A DNA stretch of 64,000 nucleotides from Chamaecrista fasciculata. Lineage: Eukaryota; Streptophyta; Magnoliopsida; Fabales; Fabaceae. A model generated the notes under the pieces. The model was not told the origin of the DNA, ran no database searches, and saw only the letters and a program-made list of their open reading frames with translations. This document shows positions 1-11,600 of this stretch, in pieces. The stretch is from assembly GCA_003254925.1 (NCBI GenBank), contig QANZ01055971.1, positions 95,036-159,035 of the forward strand, read 5' to 3'. Every line of letters begins with the position of its first letter. Within the stretch, counting starts at the first letter, position 1. The position numbers and the translations under genes are program-made.

Positions 1-258
1 CTAAAGTTGAAACAAGGAATCATCTCTGGACTTTCTCAGTAACTATAAATGTAATAACAGTTATTAATTGCCTCAACGAAAAGATCACTTAGAACTTCCT
101 ATCAATACTGCAGTATAATAATACCAATACTGCCCGATCAACACCTCCAATGGTGCATTGGTAGATCGCAGAACATGATTCTATAAGCTACAATTTCGTG
201 ACATATCAAAATGAAGATAAATAAATACACAAAGAAAAAAAGAATCAAGAAGATACAG

Positions 259-3198
259 CTACAAAAGAGGTTCTGAAAGCTCCATTTCATTAGAAGTTTC
301 TGGTTGTGTCTCAGGCCGTTGAACTCCTACAAAATCCAAGCCAAGCCACTGCCATGGCCAGCACACGTATCTATGCCGATTTTGGCCTCTTGAGTCTTCC
401 CTGTTCTCTAACTCTTCAAGCTGATGAGTAAGCTCCTCCACTTTGTCCCTTAGCCTTGATGCCCTCAAGTCAGCCAACCTCAGAGATTTCTCGGCTGCAT
501 CTCTAGCTGCCATGGCAGCAGCTGTGGTCTCTTCTTTAAACTTGAGTTTCTTCTCTGATTCTAACATGGACTGCTTCGCATCTTCAAGTTCCTGCTTAAG
601 AGCCGATAGCTGCAGATTTGCAACCGGAAGTTACAAATGTGATTATTTGGTGAATACTGATAAACATCATGGACAGGAGTGAAATTAAGCAATGCGGGTT
701 TCTGTAATCTCAGCATAAAATATCTAGCAACAATTTTTGGTAATCCATAATGCCAGTGCTTAAAAGGAGGGGGCATCAAGACTTTGAATTTGATTGACTA
801 AAAGTTTATGTTAGTAATGGAATCTATGGAGAAAAGTTATCTAGCAACTATCATACATCTTAGCTCATAACTTTTGAATTCCTCTCTTCACCATTACACA
901 ACCAAAGCTGGCCGTAATGCCATAAAATCATTCAAAAACTACATTTAAATGCACTTTAGGACAAAATAAAAGGAAAAGAAAAATGCTTTCAGCCCTGCAT
1001 GTGAAATATTCTATTAATCCAACCAAAATATCACTGTCGATGACAAAGGAAATCTGTTTACCTGTGCGACAAATTCTTGTTCTACGGCTCTGCCTGCAGC
1101 AGCTTCTTGCTCTGCTGCTAATTTCCATCTATTAATTTCTTCTTCAGCAGCAGCAATGTCCATCATTAGACCCTCAACCTACAAAACAAACAGGTCAAGT
1201 TGATACTTGGCAACAGAGAAGTATTGAGATTCAAATTTTCTATCGGCCAATAGACAACTGTGAAGCTACACAGCATATTTACATTTTACATGATAAAAAT
1301 ATCAAATTACAACTACCATAGGGAAACTAGAGAAAACTAAATTCTCAGAAAACTTACACTTTCATTAGCCACTCTCTCCTTATTTTCAAGTTCCTCTATC
1401 CGATGCATTCTATGGTTAAGCTCTTTGGCCTGAGCTTCTATGTGCTGCTTAAGTAAACTCAACTCTGCCCTTAATGCAGTTAAACAATATGCACAGCCAA
1501 AAAAAAATTTCAGGTCAGCGAAACTATAAAATTATAATTGTAGAGTAACAAGGAGAAGGTTTTCTTTTAGTATATCCAACTTCAAATTAGGTATATAGCA
1601 AGCATATCTGTTTTTGACTCTGATGTTAAGTACCTTAGTTCATCCACAGTATGCCGCAGCTCAATGATCTCAACTTGAGATGCCTTGACAACATTCTCCA
1701 AAGCACCAGCCTGTGCAAAATAGATGCATAAATAACTCCATCAAATTGCATGCAGTAAGCATTTAAAAAAAGAAAACCTTAATGTACTCACCAAAGAGTA
1801 TACTTCATCTTCCTCTTTTTCTGTTATACCCAACTCATCATTTGTAGTTACATCTTTCTCATTACCCAGAAGCTTACTAAATTTGAAATCTAGCCCAGAC
1901 TCCCTTAGGCCTTTTTCTGCCGCTTGAAACAACTCATTTTTTGTGGAAGATGGATCAGACGTCATCTTCTTTGATAAAGCACTCCTAAGTAAAGAACCAA
2001 TTTGATCTTTCTCCCTAACTAATTGTGTTACTGTTTCATCTAAAGTCTGTATTTCACGATTCTTCCCCTCAACTAAATCCTTTGCCTTTTCAGCAACAGT
2101 TCCTGTCAACTCATATATAGATTCCATTCCTGCCAAAGAAGCACGTATATTCTCTTCAATATCTGTTTCTTGAGGGACAAACAAGGATTCAGACAGCTCC
2201 AAGTTGTTTGCATCAATTATTTTCATGACATTGTAAATCTGGTTATGGATTTTTGACACAAAACTCAACTGATCAATTAGTAAAGGCCTCTGTGACTCCA
2301 TCTTTTCTGCTAACTTACTCAATTTATCATCATACTCACTAACTAACTGTTTCAACTCCAAAGCTTCATTTTGTTCCCTAGTTAGTTGCTCCGACATCTC
2401 TTGTTTCACCTCATGTATTTTTTCCTCCTTTTCATCAAGAGTTCTCTCCATATTCTCAACAAGATTATTTTTCTTTTCCACCTCTTCCCTCAACTCACCA
2501 ATTGTTGCTTCAAGCTGGGAAACTTCAATGGCAATCTCATAATTCCTCTGCTCCATCTGCTCTCTAGTCTCATTCCTAGATTTAGCAGTTGCATCCATCT
2601 GTTTAACAAGCTCTTCAACAATCTCATTAGCTCTCTTGATTACCCCATATGCTACAGCAGCCAGACCCGTGTATTTCTGTGATTTGGGCAATCCATTCGC
2701 AGCAAAATTTTTAAAATTACTCACCTTAGCAGAAATCTTCTCAATCCCCGTCACTAACATATGGGTGGAATTTCCAATTTCTAATCGCAGGCCATCTCTC
2801 TCCTTCACCATCTCATCGAATTGCTTTGCAATCTCATCCCTCTGCCTCGATACTTCATCCTTGGCTCTATTCGCCTCAGCTAATTCGGCCGAAACCTTGT
2901 CGTGTGACTTTAAAGCCTCTTCTCTCTCTCGCACGGCTTCATCCTTCTGCCTCCCGAATTCGTCCCGTTTCTTAATCGCCTCATGAGCAAGTGCCTTCAA
3001 CCGATTGAACGAGACCTGCAATTCGGATTTCGAGTTCTCGATCGCCTGGCGAGCTTGGCGCTCACGATCAAGCTCGGCGAGAAGCTCTCTAACTTTATCG
3101 ACGGATACATCTTCCGGTGCCGGATTCTTGATCACAATCGGAGCTGGTTCGTCGCCCTCATCAACATCGCTAAGGACCGCATCGGCATCCTCCGCCAT
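259..3198 (-). CDS. Plant coiled-coil protein, five exons, about 687 aa
   Basis: Exons on the minus strand are 3198-1792, 1710-1634, 1469-1358, 1178-1062 and 609-259; all introns are GT-AG and the sum is 688 codons including stop. The start is the ATG at 3198, opening an acidic N-terminus (MAEDADAVLSDVDEGDEP). Nearly all of residues 35-650 is heptad-like and rich in Glu, Lys, Arg and Gln, so a long parallel coiled coil is expected. A short aromatic segment (WPWQWLGLDFVG) lies near the end, which is hydrophilic and finishes in LSEPLL. There is no signal peptide or catalytic domain. The composition resembles paramyosin or myosin tails, as do several plant proteins of unknown role; a scaffold or organelle-tethering function is inference only. 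The coding structure is secure, the function is not. Confidence 0.85.
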
Positions 3199-3942
3199 TT
3201 AAATATCATATATGCAAGTACTACGAAAATTGTAATTGACGATCAATGAAGCAAGCTTTTGTCCACGATTCTTAAACCTAATCACTAGGGTACGACAAAA
3301 GAGGTAGGCGATAATAATACAGCAAGGGAAAACAAAACAAGGACGAAGGCGGATCGAAAACCCTAGAAATTGGAGGGAAGGAAGATAATCAGCAGGGATC
3401 TAATTCTAATCTACGCTGATTTTGGAAATCGAAAACACTTGGATTGTGATTGGATTTGGTGTATGTAATGTAATTAACGTTAACCAAAAGAGGAAATTAA
3501 TTAAAGTAAATCACGATAATGATGAAGTTACAAGAGGATGATTGAAGATTGAACCTGGAATCCTGGACTCCTAAGGAGACCGATTGATAGCATCTAGCCA
3601 TCTACCAACCAGTCTCCTTTCTCATCTATTTTTAATCAAGCTCATCATAGGATTCAAAATTTTTTAATTATATAATTTGGTTTAGATTTTCTTAACAATC
3701 TTTTAAATAAAAAAAAATTCAAATATACTAATAATATATATTTCTAACGCATTTTATTAATAGTCGCAAAATTTAGGGTCTGATTGGTTGCCATATTTCC
3801 TGTTTCCATTTTCACTGAAAACATGAAATATGACTGAAAACGTGTTTTGTACAGTTTTTTTGAAAATATTTTCTAGAAACATTTCCTGAAATAAGATGAA
3901 ATTAGGAAACATGATAAAGTAGAGTAGTTAATTATTTTTAAA
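3199..3942. other. Leader and upstream region of the coiled-coil gene
   Basis: The stretch to about 3620 should carry the leader and promoter of the minus-strand gene. The rest is AT-rich. Around 3777 the sequence GGTCTGATTGGTTGCC resembles one end of a Tourist-like MITE, but I found no matching second end. No coding sequence seen. Confidence 0.4.
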
Positions 3943-4427
3943 AGGACAAACTTTATATCAAGTTCTTTATATTTTTGTTATTAAGTTTTCCAATCAACAT
4001 TTGACACGTGGTATAAAATGTTATAGATGACCAATCATAAATAATTGAAGAGAGATAATGTAATTAAAATTTGTGATTAAAGGAACTTGATAAAAAAAAT
4101 TTCCTTTTCAGAATATAATAATAATTATACTCATTAATTTACTATCAATCAAATATATATATATATTGTATAGTACACAAAATTAAAAATGGGCAAAACT
4201 TAAATTAAATTAAGTTCCCTACATCATTGCTATCAAGTTCTCCAATGAACATTTTAACACGTGGCAAAAATTTTATATTTGACCAATCATGATATAGAGA
4301 GAATATTAAACACTACTTTTTGCACGACCAATCATTGAAAAGAGAGAATGTAATCAAGACTTGTGATTGGTGGAACTTGATAACAAGGATATAAGAAACT
4401 TGATATAAGTTTTATCCATTAAAAATG
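3943..4427. repeat. Foldback element of about 485 bp
   Basis: The left end (ACAAACTTTATATCAAGTTC and onward) is matched in inverse orientation by the right end near 4395-4425. Inner segments with a CACGTG core and CCAATCA repeat in both halves. No clean target-site duplication is visible. It is probably a non-autonomous DNA transposon, perhaps with one internally duplicated arm. Confidence 0.55.
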
Positions 4428-4978
4428 TCTATTATATACATGCGCAAACATTACACCGGGGTATTTTTAACAAATATGATTTCATATGCCTCAATTAAAA
4501 ACAAGATTACATCATATTTTCAAAGTGTTACATATCTCGCCAATAAATGTTACTCTATATAAAGGTCAAAATTTTATTTTAGTATATAAATTATAAGGTA
4601 AATTTTGTTTTGGTCTCTAAATTATTCTTTTTTTTACAATTTGATTTTCAAACATTCATACATATTTATTTTATTGGTAGTCCAAAACATAATTTTGTTT
4701 AGTTATTGTTGTTATTTCTAACTATGAAGCATGGACACTTTATTTTGGCAGCGTGTCGCCGTGTCGGACACAGACACACCCGTACGACACCCAAGCGACA
4801 CATATTCATAAGTTTCAGAATATAAAATTAATTTTTTGTGACTTTATCATGACAAATAATAGAAAATAATATCACATATGACATATATTATGAGTAGATA
4901 TTATAATTTTTAATATTTTCATCAAAATTTATGGTTTATAATTATTTATATGAAAATTATAAAAAAAAAAATTACAAA

Positions 4979-5932
4979 CTCAACTCGCGGGTTCAGCCCA
5001 ACCCAACCCGCAACTCTACGGGTTGGGTTGGTTCGGGCTAAGTTCTAAAAATTAACCCAACCCGCAGATTGATGTGTGGGTTGGGCTGAGATTTTTCCTC
5101 AACCCGCCCCAACCCAACCCGTGCTCACCCCTAGTGATTTTATTTTATTTGTAAAGTATAAGAAAATATTTTATAAGTCTAGTTCCAATAAGACTGATAA
5201 GCTTTATTGGTACTTAAAAGTAAAATTATAGTTTCTTATTATAACATAATTTTATTAAGATAAAAAACAAAGACATTAGAATTTCTAGGCTACATGTGTC
5301 AAATATTAAAAGATTCGTATTTTTTAAGAAAACAAAAGCAAAATATCATCTTAACAACACAATAAATTTGTATAATTATGATGTCACATGCAGTGATGAT
5401 TAATTGAATTGAATTTACCAGTTCCTAAATAATTCTCGAAAAACCTCGTGTTTAACTTTTTGCATGAAATTCACCGGGATTTCCTTACATATGACAAACC
5501 TCTTTTAAGAAGTTTCCTTGATATTTGGGGACTCATCATCATCATTCCTCGTGGGATGCCTTTTTTTTTTCCAAAAAAAAATTAATAACAAAAAGTGTTC
5601 CTTTTTTGTCCATCCAAAGAGGATAACAAAGTACTCGTAGAATGTAGATTATTTTAAGAAAAAATACTAATTTTGTTTTTAAATTTTATTGTAATTGTCA
5701 ATTTCGTTTTTAATTTTTTTTTAAGATTTTTTAATCTTTTTTTATTGTTAATGTTATCTTCAATGTTTTATATTTTAGTCAATTTATTCTTTTAATAACT
5801 TATTTTAATAAATTAACCCGTGGGTTGGGAATTTTGAGCCCAAACCAACCCGCAAACCCAAACCAACCCAAGTTGAGTTGGTTCCTGCGAGCTCGTGGGT
5901 TGGCGGGTTGGTTTGCTCACCCGTAAAAATCA
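4979..5932. repeat. Two clusters of CCCAACCCG/GGGTTGGG repeats with hAT-like ends
   Basis: Clusters at 4979-5134 and 5815-5932 are built from alternating CCCAACCCG and its complement. Both end on the right in a GCTCACCC motif (5119-5134, 5915-5925). On the other strand the first reads TAGGGGTGAGC, a sequence common at plant hAT ends. I cannot find convincing left ends or 8-bp duplications, so they may be two partly lost copies or one element with an insertion. The AT-rich DNA between them shows no genes. Confidence 0.45.
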
Positions 5933-6252
5933 CCTTATAAATTTTTACACCCATAATTTACATTCATTGTAGCCATCTTCCCTATATTTACAATTCATAT
6001 TTGTAGCAAGAAGAGAAGATAAATGATGAACCATAATTGTGACAACTGCAAAAATTAAGAGAGGTGATTGACACTCATTGTGATTATTCTCTTCAGTTTT
6101 TGTACATTTGACATTGGCATGTGAATTAAGAAACGGACAATACAAACATTATCCCGTGATAACTTAAACTATTCACTTTGCCAAACATATATAATACAGT
6201 ATTATCAAAGCTTTTATTTCTACATATCCATCCAGTCCTTTATCATTTCTTT

Positions 6253-6634
6253 ACATTTGCTGGATCAGAACTATGAAAATATGAAGATCACTTGTTCACT
6301 TTTCCTGGGTTCGACACCTAAAACTAAGCTCTAATTACACTTGTTCGTTTTAGGTGTTTTGTCCATTTCTGTTTCTGACAAAAAAAAAAAAAAATACACT
6401 TGATAACAAATTAGACCGCAAGATCTTCCCTGGTGGTTTTTTAAGGAACTTCCTAACTTCAATATAAGTTTGTATTTCCCTGATAATCATTTTCGAATCC
6501 GGTTCTTTTTGTTCCAGATCAACCAGAATGTTGCTAGAGATTACATTCAGCATCTCCAAGAATTGAGATTTGTATCTTCTATAAAGCGCAAATCCCGTTA
6601 TCTGACAAAAAATAAATTTTGTGCAGCTTAGTAA
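6253..6634 (-). pseudogene. Copy of the GLE1 last exon with adjoining intron and 3' sequence
   Basis: This segment matches 14361-14683, the 3' end of the intact GLE1 gene in this window. It covers 3' UTR, the last coding exon and the splice acceptor with some intron, so it is a DNA-level duplication and not a retrocopy. The reading frame still spells pieces such as MLNVISSNILVDLEQKEPDS and EIQTYIEVRKFLK, but the exon stands alone. A 51-bp insertion sits between direct repeats TACACTTG (6336-6343 and 6395-6402), after or near the stop region. No upstream GLE1 exons are present. Confidence 0.85.
6344..6394 (+). mobile_element. 5'-truncated SINE inside the GLE1 fragment
   Basis: The 51-bp insert ends in a run of A and is bounded by perfect 8-bp duplications TACACTTG. 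Its body (GTGTTTTGTCCATTTCTG) closely matches the 3' end of the SINE at 58655-58795 (GTGTTTTGTCTATTCCTG). It is therefore read as a severely truncated copy of the same family. Confidence 0.65.
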
Positions 6635-7149
6635 AGTGCAAATTCTTTTTTTTTAATTAATAGTTAAGGTCTTAAAATAGTATTTTAGCTAAAATTTTCA
6701 TTAAATTTTAAACGAAAATATACCTCAGAACTCTTTTTATTAACGGAGAACCTTATTTGACATTTTTTAAACTACAAGAACCCTAATTGAAAATAAGTCA
6801 TCCACAAAACTTTTGTGCTTATTACAAAATAAAGCATGTGAGAAGAGTGTACATCATGATAGCCTCAACGCCGTTGAGCGAAGCACTATTTGCATCCGTC
6901 CATGTCATCATCGATATCTCTGCAATTACACCAAATGTTGCACCAAACTCAACTTACCATTCTATTTGCAGCCAGCAACAAGACAAAAGTGAATTAAGAA
7001 ACGGACAATACAAACATTATCCCGTGATAACTATTCACATTGCCAATCCAAACATACGTTATTATCAAAGCTTTTTATTTCTACATACATATATCCACCC
7101 CTTTATTATTTCTTTACACAAGCTCCTTTTCTTTTCCGACTTTAATTAA

Positions 7150-7775
7150 CAGTACAAAGCCCCTAATAATAATTCACTAAATGGACGTGTTCAATGTTCA
7201 TGAATTCCACTTTTTATAAAAACCTATTTTAAAGAGACTTGTTTACTTCTTAATATGATGATAAGACCTAACTCCACTACGCATTTTATATTTGTGTGTG
7301 ATTGACTACAAGACTAGGGTTTTTTTTTTTTTTGGCCTGAACTTGGGTTTTGAGTCTTGGCCTAATTAACGATTCATGTTCACATGGTATTAGTTGAATA
7401 GTTGGCAACTTAAGATGTTGAGATATGAGTTTGGATCTAATCAAATATAATTATTTAATTATTATTATTCGATGTATTAATTAATTAATTAATTATTAAT
7501 AGATAAAAGATCATAAGAAGTGACTAGAGAGATATTTGAAGAGTATCTTTTAGAATTTAATTTTGACTATTGAAAAGATATTTCAAATATCTCTCAGTAG
7601 ATGTGGAATATTCTGGATTTAGAGTTAAGAGGATCTTCCATAGGATAGTCTTTTAGTGAAAATTTGTGAATCCGAGTTCGTATTTATGATTGGATCTTGC
7701 TTTGAGTACCAACCAACTATCTAGGTAGTTTGAAACTTTAGAAAAGATAATCTCAAACACAATCTATGTAATTAC
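7150..7775. other. AT-rich spacer
   Basis: Low-complexity AT-rich DNA. No coding, RNA or clear repeat structure seen. Confidence 0.4.
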
Positions 7776-7783
7776 AAAACTAG

Positions 7784-7997
7784 AAAATCTCTCTGCCAAC
7801 AAAGGTTGGCCCAGTTGGTAAGGAGTCAACTCATAACCCACAAGGTCGTGAGTTCGAATTCGAATCCCACTGCCGATGTGAGGGCCTTGTTGGTAGGCGA
7901 TCTGTAAGTACCTCTGTAAGCGCTCATAGAGCCTTGAGGCCTGCCCTGGCCTTGGTGAGCCCCCGGGGCCCAACTCACCTAAACTTTCGCCTACAAA
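7784..7997 (+). mobile_element. tRNA-derived SINE
   Basis: A tRNA-like head has a box A-like segment (GGCCCAGTTGGTAAGG, about 7807-7822) and box B (GTGAGTTCGAATTC, about 7848-7861). A GC-richer body and a short A run follow. The imperfectly bounded flanks share AAAACTAG (7776-7783 and 7998-8005). A genuine tRNA gene is unlikely because the acceptor stem cannot be closed. Confidence 0.65.
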
Positions 7998-8005
7998 AAA
8001 ACTAG

Positions 8006-8646
8006 GCCTTGACAAGAATAATTCAAACGCGTATTAATCAAATTTACATTGAATTTTAGGCACACTGGTTTTGTTGTGGAAAAGAAATAAACTATAAAAA
8101 ATCTACTTGGAGTCACAATCCTTTGAGTCTAGTCTACGGTCTACGCAAAAGTTACAACATAATTAATTTCTCTACTTCCTCCTCAATAATTACGGAATTA
8201 GAATATTGGTGTTTCTAGATTTAACATATGTTCGTGGGAGTTTCGGAGTCGTCGAAGACGTTGAGTATTTAAAAATTTAAACCTCCATAATTACGAGGAA
8301 GGATCATATATACATACTAACTCATATTTTTATGATAATCAAAACTTAAAAGTACTACCAAATACACTGATTACTTGCAAGCATGATTATATAGTATTTA
8401 TTGGGGAAGATATTATCCTAATAATCAATACAGTAATTGTTTAAATTGAAAGAAAACATATATATATATAGATATAAATTGGGTTGAAGTTGACTTGGTT
8501 TTCTTCCAGCATTTGCCTTCTTCATTCATAGCCCCTTAGCTACTTGAGCAATAAGCAAGAGTTAGTCCATCAGATTCAACTAGTATTTATTTTTAACACC
8601 TAGCTAGCGTCTTCTTCTCTAGCAATTCGCTGTTTTTCTGGAATCA
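8006..8646. promoter_or_regulatory. Upstream region of the RGLG-type ligase gene
   Basis: AT-rich DNA with a TATATATATA tract near 8459-8468, about 180 bp before the first candidate ATG at 8647. It probably holds promoter and leader. No discrete operator-like motif can be supported. Confidence 0.35.
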
Positions 8647-11600
8647 ATGCACCTGCAGGTATGTATGAACTATGAACAACGAACTTGTTAATTCGTTTTT
8701 GGTGAAACGTTGACATATATATATGGTCGTCGTTATTGTTTGAATCGGTCATTTATCGCCTTCATGTCAGTTTTCTCAGTCCTTTTCGTATTGGTATTTT
8801 CCACCACGCAATTTCGTTTTCACCAATTCGCACATCAATTTTGGGTTTCGTAGAAAAATATACATCGATTGTGAGGTTCCTTCCCGATTCTTCGTTGTTT
8901 CTGCGTTTGATTTTGCGAGAATTGAATGCGTGTATGTTTAAATTCGGTTTTGCAGTTGGAGACTTGGACGGCTTTGGTTGCCATTTTGTGTTTAGTGTAT
9001 TTTGTTCTGAAGGAGACGATTATGGGAGGCAAGAGTTCGAGAGAGTCGGGTCGGAGGCACGGGTCCGGGTCAGGATTCGGGTCGTCACAAAGGTATGATG
9101 GGTATGGATATCCGCCATCATCACCATACACTCATTACAGTACGCCTCAGCACGTTGGGGCACCCGCTCCATTTTACGAATACGGGTCACAGACGCCCCG
9201 CCCGACAAGGAGGTTGGATAGGAGATACTCAAGGATATCTGATGATTTTCATACACTTGATGAGGTTAGAATTATTTGCAGTTTGTTTATGATTTGCTTG
9301 AAAGAAAGAACCACTGATTCTTCTTTCTTTCGTTTGGTTGTTAATTCACATCGATCATCCAAATTCTTGAGAGATACGATAAAGGTTTTACGTTGGCTGT
9401 CACCTTCCTAATGTGTAAAGATAGAAACACGTTGGCGTCAGTTGATCCATATAGCCGACCCCACCTAGGGGAAAAGGCTTTGGTTGTTGTTGTTGTTGTT
9501 TTGGTTGTAAATTGTTATTGATCAATCTATATGCTTATTCTTTACTTGAACAAGTCTGCTATCCTGTAGGTCTCATAATTTTTTCTTTTAAGAACCATGG
9601 GTGTCCAGTCCTCCTTGTAACGATTTAGAGCTAAGTAGGATCATAATAACGAGAAGTATCTCTCACCAAATATTTATTATAGTCGCATTCTTAAGTGTTA
9701 AATCTGAGACCCTCAATTAGCTGGATCAACTTTGGTGTTAGTATGTTCCATTTAAGTCAAAGGATATGGTGTAAAGTGTAAATTGTTCTACCTGAAATCA
9801 TTGTCAGAAATCAGAATCCACTTCTGTATATCTGTGCTTATTTTTCTTTTGACATGATATTTTTCATGTTTACCAAATCCTAGTGTAATATGCATTAGTT
9901 GAACTACCGGCCCACAATTCAACTTGTTGCATTTACTAGCCGGATTTATGTTATTAATGTATATGTTTGAGCTACGCGTGTCTCTTCATTGCTGTGAGCA
10001 GATTGGTCGGTCCAGCTGTGCTAATGTTGGTTTGAAAAAATGTATGGAAGAAGCCAACCACCTAACTTCTTTTTACTTCTTTATTATCTCACATTTTTAA
10101 TATGATATATGCAAGGTCTGGATGAAATGAATGATGTTAAGCCACGCTAAGATGTACTGTCTAAAAATTTTCATAAATCACCTAACAACGTACACAAGTA
10201 ACTTTAACTAGAACTATTAGTTTGACCAGTACTGCTGTCCCTAGAGTTGATAATTGTCTCTTGTCAGACAACATATTGTTTTGGTTTCATGCTAATAATA
10301 TACTAGCCGTTTCTCCAAAAATTACCATTGTGATAACTCCAGATAGATATTATTGTTAAATAATGAGGTAATTGGGCGCAGGTTACTACTGCTCTGGCCA
10401 ATGCTGGATTGGAATCTTCTAATCTGATTGTTGGCATTGATTTCACAAAGAGCAATGAGTGGACAGGTGTAATCTCTTTCTCCTTTTGATGCTTGGATCT
10501 TTTCTGGTGATGTGTGGCACTAAATATTTACACTTTATAAATCAGGAAAAAGGTCATTCAACCGAAAGAGTTTACATCACATTGGAAGTGGTCATAATCC
10601 TTATGAACAGGCAATCACAATTATTGGGAAAACTTTATCTGCATTCGATGAAGATAACTTGATTCCTTGTTTTGGATTCGGAGATGGTAATGTCATATAT
10701 GCAAGCTTACCGCTAAAGCTGTTTATTTTTCCAAATTGCAATCCTGATTGCGTTTCTTTCCTGATTTTTTTTTTCCTCTCAGCGTCAACACATGATCAAG
10801 ATGTCTTTAGTTTCTATCCAGAAGAGCAACTCTGCAATGGTTTTGAGGAGGTTCTGGCAAGATACAGAGAAATTGTTCCTCAACTGCGACTTGCAGGTGT
10901 TGCCTCTGCCAATTATTTTATAGAGTAAACATCCAATTTGGTTTTTGAAAGATACACGAGTTGATAATTTAATCTCTCAAAGTCTAGTTTACACACTTTA
11001 GTCCTTGAAAGTCTTGGAAATAATACAATCTAGTCCCTCAAACCTAATTTTTAGGGACCAATTTATAGGGACAAAAGGACAAAAATTTATTTGTTCCATA
11101 TCATTGGAGGATTAAAGAGTGTAAGGTAGACTTTCAAAGATTGAGTTGTTAACTCTTGTATCTTTCAGGGACTAATTTATATGTTTACTCTATTTTATAT
11201 TATAAAATTGTCAATTTGGTTCAGCATAACTCAATGCTTTCATCTGACAGGGCCAACTTCATTTGCCCCTATCATTGAAATGGCCATGACTATTGTTGAG
11301 CAAAGTAGTGGCCAATATCATGTTTTGCTGATAATTGCTGATGGACAGGTAAATCAACTTGATTCAAACTGATGAGAAGTACACTTTTATGTAGAATTAC
11401 TATGTATGTACCAAAAAAAATGTAGAATAACTATGATTAGCTATCTCACTTGCTAAAGTCATGCTAGCTTGTAATGTAATTCCAAGTATCTTATGCAAAG
11501 AAACTAATGATTCTGTAGTTGCATTCTGATCTCAGAATTTTCATTTGGTTTGCCTTGGTAATTCTATTATTTGGTGGAGCTCATTGTATAATTGCATATA

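Larger units (their letters stand above)
6121..7119. repeat. Direct repeat pair flanking a captured gene fragment
   Basis: About 130 bp at 6121-6252 recurs at 6989-7119, starting with GTGAATTAAGAAACGGACAA in both. The copies diverge mainly by small indels. The DNA between them contains the GLE1 exon fragment. The pair could be short LTR-like ends or a local duplication; no TG..CA ends or primer-binding site are visible. Confidence 0.5.

Noticed and set aside
2386..2986. Plus-strand frames across the coiled-coil gene
   Set aside because: Antisense shadows of exon 1 with no family resemblance.
6121..7119. Complete LTR retrotransposon
   Set aside because: The direct repeats lack TG..CA ends, a primer-binding site, a polypurine tract and gag-pol coding.
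7796..7870. Possible tRNA gene
   Set aside because: Box A and B are present but no acceptor stem closes, and an A-run tail follows, so SINE is the better reading.
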